64,000 nt of DNA from an uncultured Muribaculaceae bacterium (lineage in GTDB: Bacteria > Bacteroidota > Bacteroidia > Bacteroidales > Muribaculaceae): contig CANQZG010000009.1 of NCBI GenBank assembly GCA_947628305.1, positions 62,001 to 126,000 of the forward strand, given 5' to 3'. The first letter of the stretch is position 1. Every line of letters starts with the position of its first letter. The notes under the pieces are model-generated. The model was not told the DNA's origin and ran no database searches. It saw nothing but the letters and a program-made list of their open reading frames with translations. A program made the position numbers and the translations under genes. Below are positions 35,920 through 46,170 of the stretch, piece after piece.

Positions 35920-36897
35920 ATGTGGTTAACTTGCTCATCTATAGGCAGGAAATTCGTCATGGCTCTGACCGGCGCATGCCTTGTCCTATTTGTAACGTTC
36001 CATGCGTTGATGAACGGCGTTGCCCTTTTCTGGCCGTCGGCTTATAACGCTGTGTGCGCATTCCTGGGCGCCAACTGGTATGCCCTTATCGCTTCGGCCG
36101 GCCTCGCGCTGCTGTTCATCATCCACATCATCTACGCTGTGTGGTTGACGCTTCAGAACCGCAAGGCCCGTGGCAATGACCGTTATGCCGTCACCTCGCG
36201 TCCCAAGCAGGTGGAATGGGCGTCGAAAAACATGCTCGTGCTCGGCATCGTGATTCTCGCGTTCCTGGTGATTCACCTGATTCAGTTCTGGGCCAAGATG
36301 CAGCTGGCCGAAATCTGCCATACGCCCGTTGAATATGACGGTGGCGTGGTCGCACCCCAGTCAGGCACGATGTTCATCCACATCGCGTTCAGCCAGTGGT
36401 ACACCCCGGTAATCTACATCATCGGTTTCATCGCCCTTTGGTTCCATATCACCCACGGTTTCTGGTCAATGATGCAGAGTGTGGGATGGGATAATGACAC
36501 ATGGATGCCCCGTCTAAAATGTATCGGCAACTGGTGGACCACGATTGTAGTCGCTCTCTTTATCGCACAGGCGGTCGTGTTCACTGTACAGGCCCACAAC
36601 GAGACCTACATCAAATGCCCCGCGCTTCAGGAACAATACAATGAGTTCAACAGCGAGCTTTGTGGAGCATGCCCCGAAAAGGCAGGTTGTACTCAGGCTG
36701 TTGAATGCCCCAACGCATGCCAAAAGGCTACTTGTGGCGAAAACACATGCGGCAACGCACAGTGTACACCGGCCAACTGCGCCGATTGTGGCAAATGCGA
36801 CCCCGCATGCGCCGCAGCATCATGCGCCTCATGCCCTAACACCGCCGTCGTTGCCGAAGAAGTCACCGAGGTTGAGACGGTCGAAATCAATAACTAA
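35920..36897 (+). CDS. frdC: Fumarate reductase/succinate dehydrogenase cytochrome b subunit with cysteine-rich tail
   Basis: The 325-residue membrane anchor holds haem b and passes electrons between menaquinone and the flavoprotein/iron-sulfur pair. Five transmembrane helices are seen at about 12-35, 53-75, 103-125, 160-182 and 204-224, with helix histidines in FHALMNG, IIHIIY, VIHLIQF and WFHITHGF. The usual Bacteroidota protein ends after the last helix. Here about 95 residues follow, with 15 cysteines between positions 233 and 305 (for example CGKCDPACAAASCASC is near the end) and then an acidic EEVTEVETVEINN. With five helices the tail would be periplasmic. It resembles a metallothionein-like metal-binding segment; its function is unknown. 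Confidence 0.93.
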   Translation: MWLTCSSIGRKFVMALTGACLVLFVTFHALMNGVALFWPSAYNAVCAFLGANWYALIASAGLALLFIIHIIYAVWLTLQNRKARGNDRYAVTSRPKQVEWASKNMLVLGIVILAFLVIHLIQFWAKMQLAEICHTPVEYDGGVVAPQSGTMFIHIAFSQWYTPVIYIIGFIALWFHITHGFWSMMQSVGWDNDTWMPRLKCIGNWWTTIVVALFIAQAVVFTVQAHNETYIKCPALQEQYNEFNSELCGACPEKAGCTQAVECPNACQKATCGENTCGNAQCTPANCADCGKCDPACAAASCASCPNTAVVAEEVTEVETVEINN

Positions 36898-36924
36898 CCT
36901 TAACCAATCCAAGCAATCACAGAT

Positions 36925-38952
36925 ATGGCTGATTTAAAAAATATAGAGGGTATGATTGACTCTACCCCCATAATGAAGGATTTCGCCGACATCGAGTCCT
37001 CCAAGCTACCTGAATATCAGATTGACTCCAAGATACCTGAAGGCCCTGTCGCACAGAAATGGACCAACTACAAGGCTCATCAGAAACTTGTCAATCCCGC
37101 CAACAAGCGCAACCTCGACATCATCGTCGTGGGTACCGGCCTTGCCGGCGCATCAGCGGCATCAACCCTTGGCGAACTCGGATTCAACGTCCTCAATTTC
37201 TGCATCCAGGACAGCCCCCGTCGCGCGCACTCGATTGCGGCCCAGGGAGGTATCAACGCCGCCAAGGACTATCAGAACGACGGCGACTCGGTATACCGTC
37301 TGTTCTATGACACAGTAAAGGGCGGTGACTTCCGCTCTCGCGAGGCTAATGTATACCGTCTCGCAGAAGTGTCCAACAATATCATCGACCAATGCGTACA
37401 GCAGGGCGTACCTTTCGCCCGCGAATACGGTGGTCTCCTTGCCAACCGTTCATTCGGCGGCGCACAGGTGTCACGTACATTCTACGCCAAAGGACAGACC
37501 GGCCAGCAGTTGCTCCTCGGTGCATACGCATCACTTAACCGTCAGATTCAGAAAGGCACGGTGAAATCATTCAACCGTCGCGAGATGCTCGACCTCGTCA
37601 TCATCGACGGACGCGCACGCGGTATCATCGTACGTAACCTCGTCACCGGCGAACTTGAACGTTACGCCGCACATGCTGTGGTCCTCGCCACCGGCGGTTA
37701 CGGCCGTGCATTCTTCCTCTCGACCAACGCAATGGGTTGCAACGGCTCCGCAGCCATCCAGGCATTCCGTCGCGGCGCATATCTCGCCAACCTCGCTTTC
37801 ACACAGATTCACCCGACATGTATCCCTGTCCATGGTGAAGACCAGTCGAAACTGACACTCATGTCGGAGTCGCTCCGTAACGACGGACGTATCTGGGTCC
37901 CCAAGAAAAAGGAGGACGCCGAGGCCATCCGCGCCGGCAAGAAGAAACCGACCGATATCCCCGACGAAGACCGCGACTTCTACCTGGAACGCCGCTACCC
38001 GGCATTCGGTAACCTTTGCCCCCGTGACATCGCTTCACGCGCAGCCAAGGAACGTTGCGACGCCGGTTACGGTGTCGGTACAGGCAATGCCGTTTACCTC
38101 GACTTCAAATATGCTATCGACCGTCTCGGCGAGGATGTCGTACGTGACCGCTACGGCAACCTTTTCGACATGTACCAAATGATTTCGGATGACAACCCCT
38201 ACGAGACCCCGATGATGATATTCCCCGCCAGCCACTATACAATGGGCGGTATTTGGGTTGACTACGAGTTGCAGACCTCAATCAAGGGTCTCTTCGCAAT
38301 CGGTGAATGCAACTTCTCGGACCACGGCGCAAACCGTCTTGGCGCATCGGCTCTCATGCAGGGTCTCGCCGACGGCTACTTCGTGCTCCCCTACACGATG
38401 CAGAACTATCTCAGCGACCAAATCAAGGTCAAGCATCCGGGTACTGACGACCCCGAGTTTGACAAAGTCGAGAAAGAGGTGCGCGAACGCATCAACAAAC
38501 TCATGAACATAAAGGGTACCAAGTCGCCTGACCAGATTCACAAACGCCTGGGTCACATAATGTGGGACCTTGTGGGCATGGGCCGCACACTCCAAAGCCT
38601 CGTCAAGGCTATCGAAAAATTGGAGGAAGTGCGCAAAGAATTCTACACTGACCTCCGCATCGTCGGCAGTGCCGATGACCTCAACACCGAACTTGAGAAG
38701 GCATTGCGTCTCGAGGATTTCCTCGAAATGTCACGCATGATGGCGATTGACGCCCTCAACCGTAACGAGTCCTGCGGTGCACACTTCCGCGAGGAATACC
38801 AGACCGCCGACGGCGAGGCACAACGCAACGACAAGGATTACATGTATGTCTCCTGCTGGAAATACACCGGCGAGAACGAAAAGCCGATTCTTCTCAAAGA
38901 ACCGCTTAAATACGAAGAAATCCAAGTACAAACCCGTAACTACAAATCGTAA
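36925..38952 (+). CDS. frdA: Fumarate reductase/succinate dehydrogenase flavoprotein subunit
   Basis: The 675-residue catalytic subunit interconverts fumarate and succinate with covalently bound FAD. The FAD-binding Rossmann motif is [20 protein letters not shown] (about 66-85). [16 protein letters not shown] holds the region with the FAD-linking histidine, and [10 protein letters not shown] and the ASRAAKERC and GLFAIGEC regions are typical of the catalytic cap and flavin domain. It lies 27 bases after frdC and 73 bases before frdB. In fermenting Bacteroidales the complex mainly reduces fumarate as an electron sink and produces succinate; the direction cannot be read from sequence. Confidence 0.97.
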   Translation: MADLKNIEGMIDSTPIMKDFADIESSKLPEYQIDSKIPEGPVAQKWTNYKAHQKLVNPANKRNLDIIVVGTGLAGASAASTLGELGFNVLNFCIQDSPRRAHSIAAQGGINAAKDYQNDGDSVYRLFYDTVKGGDFRSREANVYRLAEVSNNIIDQCVQQGVPFAREYGGLLANRSFGGAQVSRTFYAKGQTGQQLLLGAYASLNRQIQKGTVKSFNRREMLDLVIIDGRARGIIVRNLVTGELERYAAHAVVLATGGYGRAFFLSTNAMGCNGSAAIQAFRRGAYLANLAFTQIHPTCIPVHGEDQSKLTLMSESLRNDGRIWVPKKKEDAEAIRAGKKKPTDIPDEDRDFYLERRYPAFGNLCPRDIASRAAKERCDAGYGVGTGNAVYLDFKYAIDRLGEDVVRDRYGNLFDMYQMISDDNPYETPMMIFPASHYTMGGIWVDYELQTSIKGLFAIGECNFSDHGANRLGASALMQGLADGYFVLPYTMQNYLSDQIKVKHPGTDDPEFDKVEKEVRERINKLMNIKGTKSPDQIHKRLGHIMWDLVGMGRTLQSLVKAIEKLEEVRKEFYTDLRIVGSADDLNTELEKALRLEDFLEMSRMMAIDALNRNESCGAHFREEYQTADGEAQRNDKDYMYVSCWKYTGENEKPILLKEPLKYEEIQVQTRNYKS

Positions 38953-39025
38953 GACCAACCACGCGACTGCCGATGTGACATAACTCCGTGTCTCACCGGC
39001 ATAGCCCAAATTAAAAAGCATTATA

Positions 39026-39781
39026 ATGGAAACAACAATAAGCGTAAATTTGAAGATTTGGCGTCAACGTGGTCCCAAAGAGAAAGGACAGTTCGTCAAC
39101 TATCATCTCGACAACGTCTCGACAGGCAGCAGCTTCCTCGAGATGCTTGACATGCTCAACCAGCAACTCGTCGAGCAGGGCGAGGAGCCTGTGGTATTCG
39201 ACAACGACTGCCGCGAAGGCATCTGCGGAATGTGCTCCCTCTACATCAACGGACATCCCCATGGCCCGGTACAGGGAATCACCACATGCCAGTTGCACAT
39301 GCGCAAGTTCAAGGACGGCGACACCATAACAATCGAGCCTTGGCGTTCGGCCGCTTTCCCCGTGATACGCGATCTCACCGTTGACCGCAACGCGTTCGAC
39401 AAAATCCAGCAGGCGGGCGGCTACGTGTCGTTCAACTGTGGCGGCGCACCCGATGCCAACGACACCCCAATCTCGAAAGAGATAGCCGATGTCGCAATGG
39501 ACTCCGCGACCTGTATCGGCTGTGGCGCATGCGTCGCAGCCTGCAAGAACGGCTCGGCAATGCTGTTTGTATCGGCCAAGGTCAGCCAGTTCGCGCTCCT
39601 TCCCCAAGGCCAGGTTGAACGCAAACGTCGCGCCCGCGCAATGGTGAAGAAGATGGATGAGCTCGGCTTCGGCAACTGCACCAACACCGGCGCATGCGCG
39701 GCCGAATGCCCCAAGAACATCCCCTTGAGCAACATCGCCCGCCTCAACCGCGAGTTCCTCAAGGCCAAGTTCGCCGACTAA
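39026..39781 (+). CDS. frdB: Fumarate reductase/succinate dehydrogenase iron-sulfur subunit
   Basis: The 251-residue subunit carries the electron relay. The N-terminal ferredoxin-like domain has [15 protein letters not shown] for the [2Fe-2S] cluster. The C-terminal helical domain has [11 protein letters not shown] and [18 protein letters not shown] for the [4Fe-4S] and [3Fe-4S] clusters. The length and three-cluster pattern are normal. It ends the frdCAB operon, and a terminator lies 22 bases later. Confidence 0.97.
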   Translation: METTISVNLKIWRQRGPKEKGQFVNYHLDNVSTGSSFLEMLDMLNQQLVEQGEEPVVFDNDCREGICGMCSLYINGHPHGPVQGITTCQLHMRKFKDGDTITIEPWRSAAFPVIRDLTVDRNAFDKIQQAGGYVSFNCGGAPDANDTPISKEIADVAMDSATCIGCGACVAACKNGSAMLFVSAKVSQFALLPQGQVERKRRARAMVKKMDELGFGNCTNTGACAAECPKNIPLSNIARLNREFLKAKFAD

Positions 39782-39802
39782 TACACCCTCTCACTATAAT
39801 GC

Positions 39803-39837
39803 GACGGCCACTCCAATCGGGGGGGCCGTCTTATTTT
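39803..39837 (+). terminator. Terminator of the frdCAB operon
   Basis: GACGGCC (39803-39809) pairs with GGCCGTC (39824-39830), followed by TTATTTTT. A further GC-rich hairpin, GCCCCG/CGGGGC followed by TCTTTTATT at about 39940-39978, overlaps the 3' end of the convergent GT4 gene and may back it up. Confidence 0.82.
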
Positions 39838-39954
39838 TCAAATGTGAACCATTAGCACATCAGGATGTTATTATAGGCAAGAGAAGGCATTTTGCTGGCG
39901 TTATTAAAAAGCCAAGAACCCAAAGTGTAGAAACCTCCTCGGCCCCGCCCCGTG

Positions 39955-41217
39955 TCAACGAGTCCGGGGCTCTTTTATTATCCCATACAATTCCTCAGAA
40001 AAGGCCTCACGAAGACGTACCGCACAAAATTTGTCTTTCCATTGAGAACGTGCAATCTCTCTTTTTCCGGCAAGGGATGTAATGGATTCCGAAAGTCTCC
40101 TACAAAACTCATCCTTATCGGGACTAACGGATAGCAATATACCCGATTCATCATTAACTATCTCCGAGACCCCTCCCACATCAGTCGCCATCACCGGCAC
40201 TCCGTAGCTCATTGCCTCACAAATACTTATCGGGAGACCTTCGGAATAACTCATCAACACAAATAAATCAATATGTTTTGATTGATATATACAGTGTACA
40301 TTCTCATTTGAAATCGCTCCAAGAAACTCCATCTTGAGGTTTCCAGGCACATCAATCAATGCATCATCAATCAACGCCCGTTGTGGGCCATCGCCTATAT
40401 GAATCCACTCAATGACAATATCCCGGTTTCTATTGGCAAATTCTTTTATGAACTCCACCTGGCGAAGCACTCCTTTTTCAGGTGAAAGACGTGCACAGCT
40501 CAAAAAAGTGAACACCTCTGGATTTTCAGAATCAGGATTACATTCTTTAGGCGGTAATATGCTGCCAAGATATCTGGTCGCTATTTTGTCGGCAAATTCA
40601 GGATATATCCCTCGCAGATAAAAACTGCCATTTTCAGAACAAGGGAAACAAGCCGTAAGGCGACTAAAAGCCTCCCGACGCCATTTCCGGCTTAAAAACG
40701 CACTGACATTTTCGTATATATCATATCCATGGGCCCGGGTGACGATGAAGTTCAGTTCTTTTATCCGTGCAAGAGAGGAGGTTAAAAAATTAAACCAAAA
40801 TGTATAGAATACAGTGTTATCCGTGTCTATATTTTCATCTTTAATGAATTTCCTGATTTTTCGTTCAAAAAACAAAGTATATACCGAATATGCCATGGAT
40901 TTTCTTACCGATGAAACACTGTTCCCGCATTGAGGTAAGTCCTGCGCCAATCGTATCAATGTAATCGGGTTAAACAGGTAAAACAATTTTTCGATAATCG
41001 ACGGATGTTTTGTCAAGCAAGAACTAACAACCACATTTTCAGGAAGCAAAAAAGGGCCATTCTCCCTAATAAGTGGAAGAATGTAAACTTTATCAAAATT
41101 TCGAGATAAAGCATCTATCTCCGGTTGTACAAATGCTTTCTCTGTGACACCTCCGAATGGGAACGTTTCAGTAAACAACACAATCTGCTTGATTCTGCCA
41201 CTATCATTCTCGGTCAT
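39955..41217 (-). CDS. Glycosyltransferase family 4
   Basis: The 420-residue cytoplasmic enzyme has two Rossmann-like domains of the GT-B fold. The C-terminal half carries the donor-binding signature SEGLPISICEAMSYGVPVMA, with the two glutamates of the E-x7-E motif, then TDVGGVSEIV. FLSCARLSPEKGVLRQVEFI marks the start of the second domain. It transfers a nucleotide-activated sugar with retention, probably in building a capsular, LPS or glycoprotein glycan, given the nearby GT2, flippase and fucosyltransferase genes. It stands alone on the minus strand and has a very good promoter of its own. Confidence 0.92.
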   Translation of the reverse strand: MTENDSGRIKQIVLFTETFPFGGVTEKAFVQPEIDALSRNFDKVYILPLIRENGPFLLPENVVVSSCLTKHPSIIEKLFYLFNPITLIRLAQDLPQCGNSVSSVRKSMAYSVYTLFFERKIRKFIKDENIDTDNTVFYTFWFNFLTSSLARIKELNFIVTRAHGYDIYENVSAFLSRKWRREAFSRLTACFPCSENGSFYLRGIYPEFADKIATRYLGSILPPKECNPDSENPEVFTFLSCARLSPEKGVLRQVEFIKEFANRNRDIVIEWIHIGDGPQRALIDDALIDVPGNLKMEFLGAISNENVHCIYQSKHIDLFVLMSYSEGLPISICEAMSYGVPVMATDVGGVSEIVNDESGILLSVSPDKDEFCRRLSESITSLAGKREIARSQWKDKFCAVRLREAFSEELYGIIKEPRTR

Positions 41218-41245
41218 ATATCGATATACTGTTTTCTATACCTGA

Positions 41246-41277
41246 CAAATATAACCAGTTTTCCATTACAATCCAAA
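41246..41277 (-). promoter_or_regulatory. Promoter of the GT4 gene
   Basis: On the minus strand TTTG (41277-41274), a 20-base spacer and TATATTTG (41253-41246) match the Bacteroidota consensus completely. Transcription would start near 41239, about 22 bases before the start codon. Confidence 0.8.
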
Positions 41278-41679
41278 ACTATAGACAGCGAAAGTGCACT
41301 TCTTCACAGAAATGCACCTCCCTCATAACCAAAATTCAAGTATATAATTATCCTTTATCGTATATATTGCCTTGGCTGCGACACATTCATCGCACCATAA
41401 CAGATGGCAGCGTCACATCAGACATCGAGGCCTCCAAACATTGAAAATTAAAATGAGTATAGTAAAAGTGTTATTCTGCCGGTAAGCGATACTACGTTAA
41501 GAAAGTAAGCACTGATGATTTTTACTGTAACTACAAGCTATTTTTATGTTTTATAGGCATCGCAAAGATAAGCATTTTAATTCCATAAAAACAATAGCGA
41601 CCATCTACATAAGGGTTAAAAAACCATAACAAAACCGATAAACCGATGTTAATTCAATACAAAATGCGACAATTATTAG
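41278..41679. other. Intergenic stretch without recognised features
   Basis: About 400 AT-rich bases lie between the divergent promoters of the GT4 gene and rlmN. I find no convincing reading frame, terminator, tRNA or repeat here. Confidence 0.6.
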
Positions 41680-41687
41680 TATTTTTG
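41680..41687 (+). promoter_or_regulatory. -7 promoter element of rlmN (TATTTTTG)
   Basis: TATTTTTG matches TAnnTTTG. The start of transcription would be near 41694, leaving a leader of about 20 bases before the TTG start. No strong -33 box is present. Confidence 0.55.
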
Positions 41688-41713
41688 TCCCTAAATATTC
41701 ACAAATTAAATCA

Positions 41714-42760
41714 TTGACACCTCATCCACTGAATAACGACCGCCGTCCGCTCGTAGGACTGACCCTTGATGGCCTCACTGAAATTGTCAAAGAGGCCGGT
41801 ATGCCTGTGTTCACTGCCAAACAGATGGCCGACTGGTTATATGCAAAACGTGTCACTACGATTGACTCCATGACCAATCTATCAAAGGCAGCAAGAGAAC
41901 GCCTTTCTGAACTGTATACGGTCGGACGAGAATTGCCCAAGGCCGAGTCCCGCTCTAAGGACGGAACTGTGAAATATCTGTTCAACGGCACCGGTGGACG
42001 GGACATCGAAAGCGTATACATTCCCGACCGGGAACGCGCCACCCTATGTGTGTCATCCCAAGCCGGATGCAGGATGAACTGTCAATTCTGCATGACCGGG
42101 CGTAACGGGTTCCACGGTCAACTGACATCCTCGGCGATTATCAATCAAGTATTGTCGATTCCCGAAAGCGAAAATCTCACCAACATCGTTTTCATGGGTA
42201 TGGGCGAGCCGACCGACAATCTCCCCGCCGTCATGGACGCAATCGAGATTTTGACCGCAAAATGGGGCCTGGCATGGAGTCCACGGCGCATTACAGTCTC
42301 ATCAATCGGCAAAACCCGCGAACTAAAGGAATTGCTCGACAAGACACAAGTGCACATCGCGATTAGCGTCCACTCTCCATTTCCAAGCGAACGTGCCGGA
42401 TTAATGCCCATAGAGCGCGCCTACCCGATTATTGACGTGCTTAAACTCTTGCGACGGTATGACTTCGCCCACCAACGGCGGCTCTCGATTGAATATATCT
42501 TATGGCGGGGCGTCAATGACGACCAACGTCATGCCGACGCACTCGCCCGTTTGCTGAACGGGATGCACTGCCGTGTCAACCTAATCCGATTCCATGCTTT
42601 CGACGGCTTTGACGGACAACCGCCTACGACCGCCGTCATGGAGGCCTTCCGCGACCGTCTCAACGCGTTCAATATCACCGCGACCATACGCGCCTCACGC
42701 GGCGAGGACATCCAGGCAGCCTGCGGTATGCTCGCCGGCAAAAAACATGCCCTTGATTGA
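41714..42760 (+). CDS. rlmN: 23S rRNA (adenine(2503)-C(2))-methyltransferase
   Basis: The 348-residue radical-SAM enzyme methylates C2 of A2503 in 23S rRNA and A37 of some tRNAs. The radical-SAM cluster motif is CRMNCQFC (C-x3-C-x2-C). Other family marks are the N-terminal PVFTAKQMADWLYAKRV, FMGMGEPTDN, ISVHSPFPSERAGLMPI and the C-terminal IRASRGEDIQAACGML with the methyl-carrying cysteine. The frame has no upstream ATG, and the family N terminus fits the TTG at 41714, so a TTG start is likely. It is followed after 6 bases by a GT2 gene. Confidence 0.96.
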   Translation: MTPHPLNNDRRPLVGLTLDGLTEIVKEAGMPVFTAKQMADWLYAKRVTTIDSMTNLSKAARERLSELYTVGRELPKAESRSKDGTVKYLFNGTGGRDIESVYIPDRERATLCVSSQAGCRMNCQFCMTGRNGFHGQLTSSAIINQVLSIPESENLTNIVFMGMGEPTDNLPAVMDAIEILTAKWGLAWSPRRITVSSIGKTRELKELLDKTQVHIAISVHSPFPSERAGLMPIERAYPIIDVLKLLRRYDFAHQRRLSIEYILWRGVNDDQRHADALARLLNGMHCRVNLIRFHAFDGFDGQPPTTAVMEAFRDRLNAFNITATIRASRGEDIQAACGMLAGKKHALD

Positions 42761-42766
42761 CATTCC

Positions 42767-43780
42767 ATGGCAACTCCATTAGTCTCTGTCATAGTCACGA
42801 CCTATAATCAAGAGGACACGATAAGCCGCACCCTTGATTCAATCCTCGCACAAGAGCGGGACTTCGATATAGAGATTATTATCGGGGAGGATTGTTCAAC
42901 CGACAACACGCTCAAAATATGCCGCGAATATGCCAAGTCATATCCCGGCATGATAAGACTGTCAGCCAACAATCCCAACAAAGGAATTGTCGACAACTAT
43001 TTTGACTGTCTCCTTGAATGCCGGGGCAGATATATAGCCGATTGCGCCGGTGATGACTGGTGGACTGACCCGTGCAAACTACAGAAACAAGTAGCCGTCA
43101 TGGAGTCAAGCCCAGGAATCAGCCTTGTACACACCGACTGGAATTATTACGACACCTCTACCGGGAATATAACACCATCCGACCCCAAAAGTCGACTCGC
43201 TCCTTTCCGTCAACCTTTAATGGACGGAAAGGAACTATTGTTACACATACTTCGCCGAGACGTGCCCGTCATCATTCATTCATGCACAGCCATGTATCGG
43301 AGGGACATGATTATGGAGGCATACAGGGAAGACACCTCCATGTTCCGCAATAAAGAGTTCACATGTGAGGACATTCAACTCGAGGCTGCTCTCTGCAGTA
43401 AAGGGGATATCGCATTTCTCCCTGATAACACTTTAAATTACAGCATCGGGCACGATTCAATCTCATCCGACCGGGATTATGATAAAACCTTTTGCTTTTA
43501 TTTAGGGACAATCAGACTAAACCGATATCTGGAACATAAATACAATATCCCTCGACAGGAGTTAAATGAGTATTACTGCAAAAACCTGCATTTTGTATTC
43601 TCACAGGCGTTCTATGCCCTGAATCCACACAACAGGAGGACTTTTATAGATTTTGTCTCGTCATCAAACCTCCCGTTAGGCAAAAAAACAAAAATCCTTA
43701 TACTCCTAAGTTCATTCAAACCATTGTGGCGTATAAGCGTATGGTGCAAACGCAATATTTTGGGCATCAAAGGTCATTGA
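42767..43780 (+). CDS. Glycosyltransferase family 2
   Basis: The 337-residue cytoplasmic enzyme has the GT-A nucleotide-binding fold: SVIVTTYNQEDTISRTLDSI at the start, EIIIGEDCSTDNTL, and YIADCAGDDWW with the metal-binding DD pair. It transfers a sugar from a nucleotide donor with inversion; donor and acceptor cannot be told. It lies 6 bases after rlmN, so the two are probably co-transcribed. Its last 14 bases overlap the end of the convergent flippase gene. Confidence 0.91.
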   Translation: MATPLVSVIVTTYNQEDTISRTLDSILAQERDFDIEIIIGEDCSTDNTLKICREYAKSYPGMIRLSANNPNKGIVDNYFDCLLECRGRYIADCAGDDWWTDPCKLQKQVAVMESSPGISLVHTDWNYYDTSTGNITPSDPKSRLAPFRQPLMDGKELLLHILRRDVPVIIHSCTAMYRRDMIMEAYREDTSMFRNKEFTCEDIQLEAALCSKGDIAFLPDNTLNYSIGHDSISSDRDYDKTFCFYLGTIRLNRYLEHKYNIPRQELNEYYCKNLHFVFSQAFYALNPHNRRTFIDFVSSSNLPLGKKTKILILLSSFKPLWRISVWCKRNILGIKGH

Positions 43781-45230
43781 CCCTCCATTTGCGTTTCAGG
43801 TTCAAGAAAGACACCGTTACCGAAACGACAAGCAGCAATGAATCCACGATTAAACCCCAAAAATCATCGGCTAAAACCGCACCCACAAAAGCACCGCCCG
43901 CAAGCGACAACGCGACAACAGCGTTGATTGTGACACCACGCGACATATAACATGAATAACGGCAATAGGTTATAAACATGTATGCGACATACGCCACCGC
44001 CGCGCTCACGGTCATCGACACTCCGAGCCCGATTATGCCGTAAATATTGAAGAATACACAGCCAAGGCCTAAGAACAATAAATTCCCCGCCATACCTTCA
44101 AGCCAAAAGAACAAACGTTTATCCCCCTTGGCAAAAGCGATATACCCCATAGGATAACTCAACGCCTTAATAAGCACTCCAAGCCCCATCCAGCGTACAA
44201 GCGGAACAATGGTTTCAAAATCCCGGCTAAGCAATATAGTCACGACAACCGAGGCCACAATGAAAAGCAATATGACCAAAGGTGTCAACACCCATGACAC
44301 AAGTTCAGTCTGCCGGTTGACAAGTTTCCGCACCATGATGTTATCCTCAGCCACCGCCGACAGACGTGGGAAATAATCCAGCGACATAGCGGCGAATACA
44401 AGACCCGAATACTGTGCCGTTATCGAATTGGCGGCCTGATAGAACCCAACATCATTCATATCACCGGTAACCCTTATAAACAAGTTCAACAAATAGGTGC
44501 AGACTGTCCCCAAAAGGCTGCTTACCATCATGACCAAACCTAAAGAGACCAATCCCTTGACAATCGGACGATGCTCATTCCAACTGAACCTTACAACGGC
44601 CACCTGACAAGTCCGTCCCACCGAATAGCGATAAAACAGGTACATCGATAACGACAGGGCCAACATCGCCGGAACAATCCCATCCGTTCCATAAAAATAG
44701 TATAACGGAACGCCGACACACAATCCCACCGATGCCCCGACCACCGATGCCCGGGACAATTGTTTAACGGCATGCAATCCCTGCAACAATGATAGTTCCC
44801 CGCCACCAAGTATCGCAAAGAACACCACACAACCGACCAACATGAAATCGGGCCAGTAACCTCCGTTCCCAAACGTCCATCCGCTCAATATCGATGAAAA
44901 CAGGACACAGAACACCGCCCCGGCAATAGCCGACATCAACACCAGAGTCCTCGCCACTGAAAACACAGTTGACAGTTTCAAAGAGTCATCTTTTATAGAG
45001 GCAACCTCCTTGACGATAGAAAGATTCAGGCCTAATGACGCAAACTGTTGCACAGTGGTGGAAGCGATGTTAAACAGACTTGACACGCCCATCCCCGCAG
45101 GCCCGAGGAAAAGAGCCACGAATTTCCCTCGAATCAGATTAATCAAAATCTGAAAAGCCTGAACCCCTCCGAACACCGATGTGCCCTTCAAGATGTTTTT
45201 ATAACTATTCTCCCCCGATGATGCCGCCAC
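43767..45230 (-). CDS. Wzx-type polysaccharide flippase (MATE/MVF superfamily)
   Basis: The 487-residue polytopic membrane protein has about 12-14 hydrophobic helices. Its start, NILKGTSVFGGVQAFQILIN followed by GKFVALFLGPAGMGV, is typical of O-antigen translocases of Bacteroidota. It should move lipid-linked oligosaccharide units across the inner membrane. It follows the fucosyltransferase-like gene by 4 bases in an operon that starts with a muramidase, and its 3' end overlaps the GT2 gene. Confidence 0.9.
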   Translation of the reverse strand: MAASSGENSYKNILKGTSVFGGVQAFQILINLIRGKFVALFLGPAGMGVSSLFNIASTTVQQFASLGLNLSIVKEVASIKDDSLKLSTVFSVARTLVLMSAIAGAVFCVLFSSILSGWTFGNGGYWPDFMLVGCVVFFAILGGGELSLLQGLHAVKQLSRASVVGASVGLCVGVPLYYFYGTDGIVPAMLALSLSMYLFYRYSVGRTCQVAVVRFSWNEHRPIVKGLVSLGLVMMVSSLLGTVCTYLLNLFIRVTGDMNDVGFYQAANSITAQYSGLVFAAMSLDYFPRLSAVAEDNIMVRKLVNRQTELVSWVLTPLVILLFIVASVVVTILLSRDFETIVPLVRWMGLGVLIKALSYPMGYIAFAKGDKRLFFWLEGMAGNLLFLGLGCVFFNIYGIIGLGVSMTVSAAVAYVAYMFITYCRYSCYMSRGVTINAVVALSLAGGAFVGAVLADDFWGLIVDSLLLVVSVTVSFLNLKRKWRVNDL

Positions 45231-45234
45231 AAGA

Positions 45235-46170
45235 CTAATTTACAATTTTACAGTTATTAAAACGCGAAAGCCATTCCCTTGATGGCTCATTGGGAGGTAA
45301 CAACACCAGACCGTCACACAACCTTTCGTTGCGCAGCATGGCAGCGTATTTGCCAAGAGACCCTTGACTCGTTATATGATGACGGCAATGTGACATCAAT
45401 ATCATGTCACAATAACCTTTTTCTGACCCATTTATATCACATATCTTAAAATCGGCATCCCCAAACGACTCTGACAATTCATTTCGACACCAATCCGACT
45501 CATCTGAAAAAATAAAAAATTTAGCCTCGCCACTTATTCTGCGCACATACTCAACCGACTTCTTAAAATATACCATGGATGCAGGGGCTCCGTATGCCTT
45601 GACAAACGATGATAAATCGCCCCTACGGACATGAACCGCGACAGCACTTCCAGCCTTATTTGCCGATATAATTTCATTCAACAATTTAAGATTATCCTTA
45701 TCAAGCACCGAATCATCCGCCCTAAAGACCTGTTTGAACACCGTTGAATACATTTCTTCCGAATCACGGTAGTAACCATCCATATATGCCGGCCCGACAA
45801 TCTCCATCCAATCCATCGATGACTCCTGAATCCCAAAATAATCATTGTGATACATAAACCCGATTTTTAACAATCGACACAACAATGGAGAGGCTTTTTT
45901 AACTTCCAGACATGGAAACGCCCGCTCCAAATCATAATTCCGAGCAAACCGTCCGTCCATATCCTTCCCACATTCCCTAAACCAAGACAGGTCGAAACGG
46001 ACATCACATCCACGACGCTTAAGCATCTCACCAACAAGATAGAAATGCATCTGTGAACAAATCCCCCCATCCATTCTAACCACTACAACATTCGGAACAA
46101 GCCCAACTTTATCAAGTGAACCCACTCCCTCTTTTATTAGACTCTTCAACAATGTTTTTAATATCATCAC
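45235..46170 (-). CDS. GT11-like alpha-1,2-fucosyltransferase
   Basis: The 311-residue protein shows the GT11 pattern: N-terminal VVVRMDGGICSQMHFYLVG (a variant of the GGxGNQxFxY motif), AVHVRRGDL for donor binding, and the C-terminal CDMILMSHCRHHITSQGSL. It would transfer fucose in alpha-1,2 linkage to a surface glycan; related proteins can transfer other sugars, so the donor is provisional. Its start overlaps the stop of the upstream muramidase gene (4 bases), and the flippase starts 4 bases later. Confidence 0.87.
   Translation of the reverse strand: MMILKTLLKSLIKEGVGSLDKVGLVPNVVVVRMDGGICSQMHFYLVGEMLKRRGCDVRFDLSWFRECGKDMDGRFARNYDLERAFPCLEVKKASPLLCRLLKIGFMYHNDYFGIQESSMDWMEIVGPAYMDGYYRDSEEMYSTVFKQVFRADDSVLDKDNLKLLNEIISANKAGSAVAVHVRRGDLSSFVKAYGAPASMVYFKKSVEYVRRISGEAKFFIFSDESDWCRNELSESFGDADFKICDINGSEKGYCDMILMSHCRHHITSQGSLGKYAAMLRNERLCDGLVLLPPNEPSREWLSRFNNCKIVN

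Noticed and set aside
39011-39607. 198-residue minus-strand reading frame opposite frdB
   Set aside because: It is antisense to the three-cluster iron-sulfur protein and has no promoter or family motif.
43767-43780. Frameshift or annotation error at the GT2/flippase overlap
   Set aside because: Both proteins have complete family lengths; a 14-base convergent 3' overlap is compatible with two intact genes.
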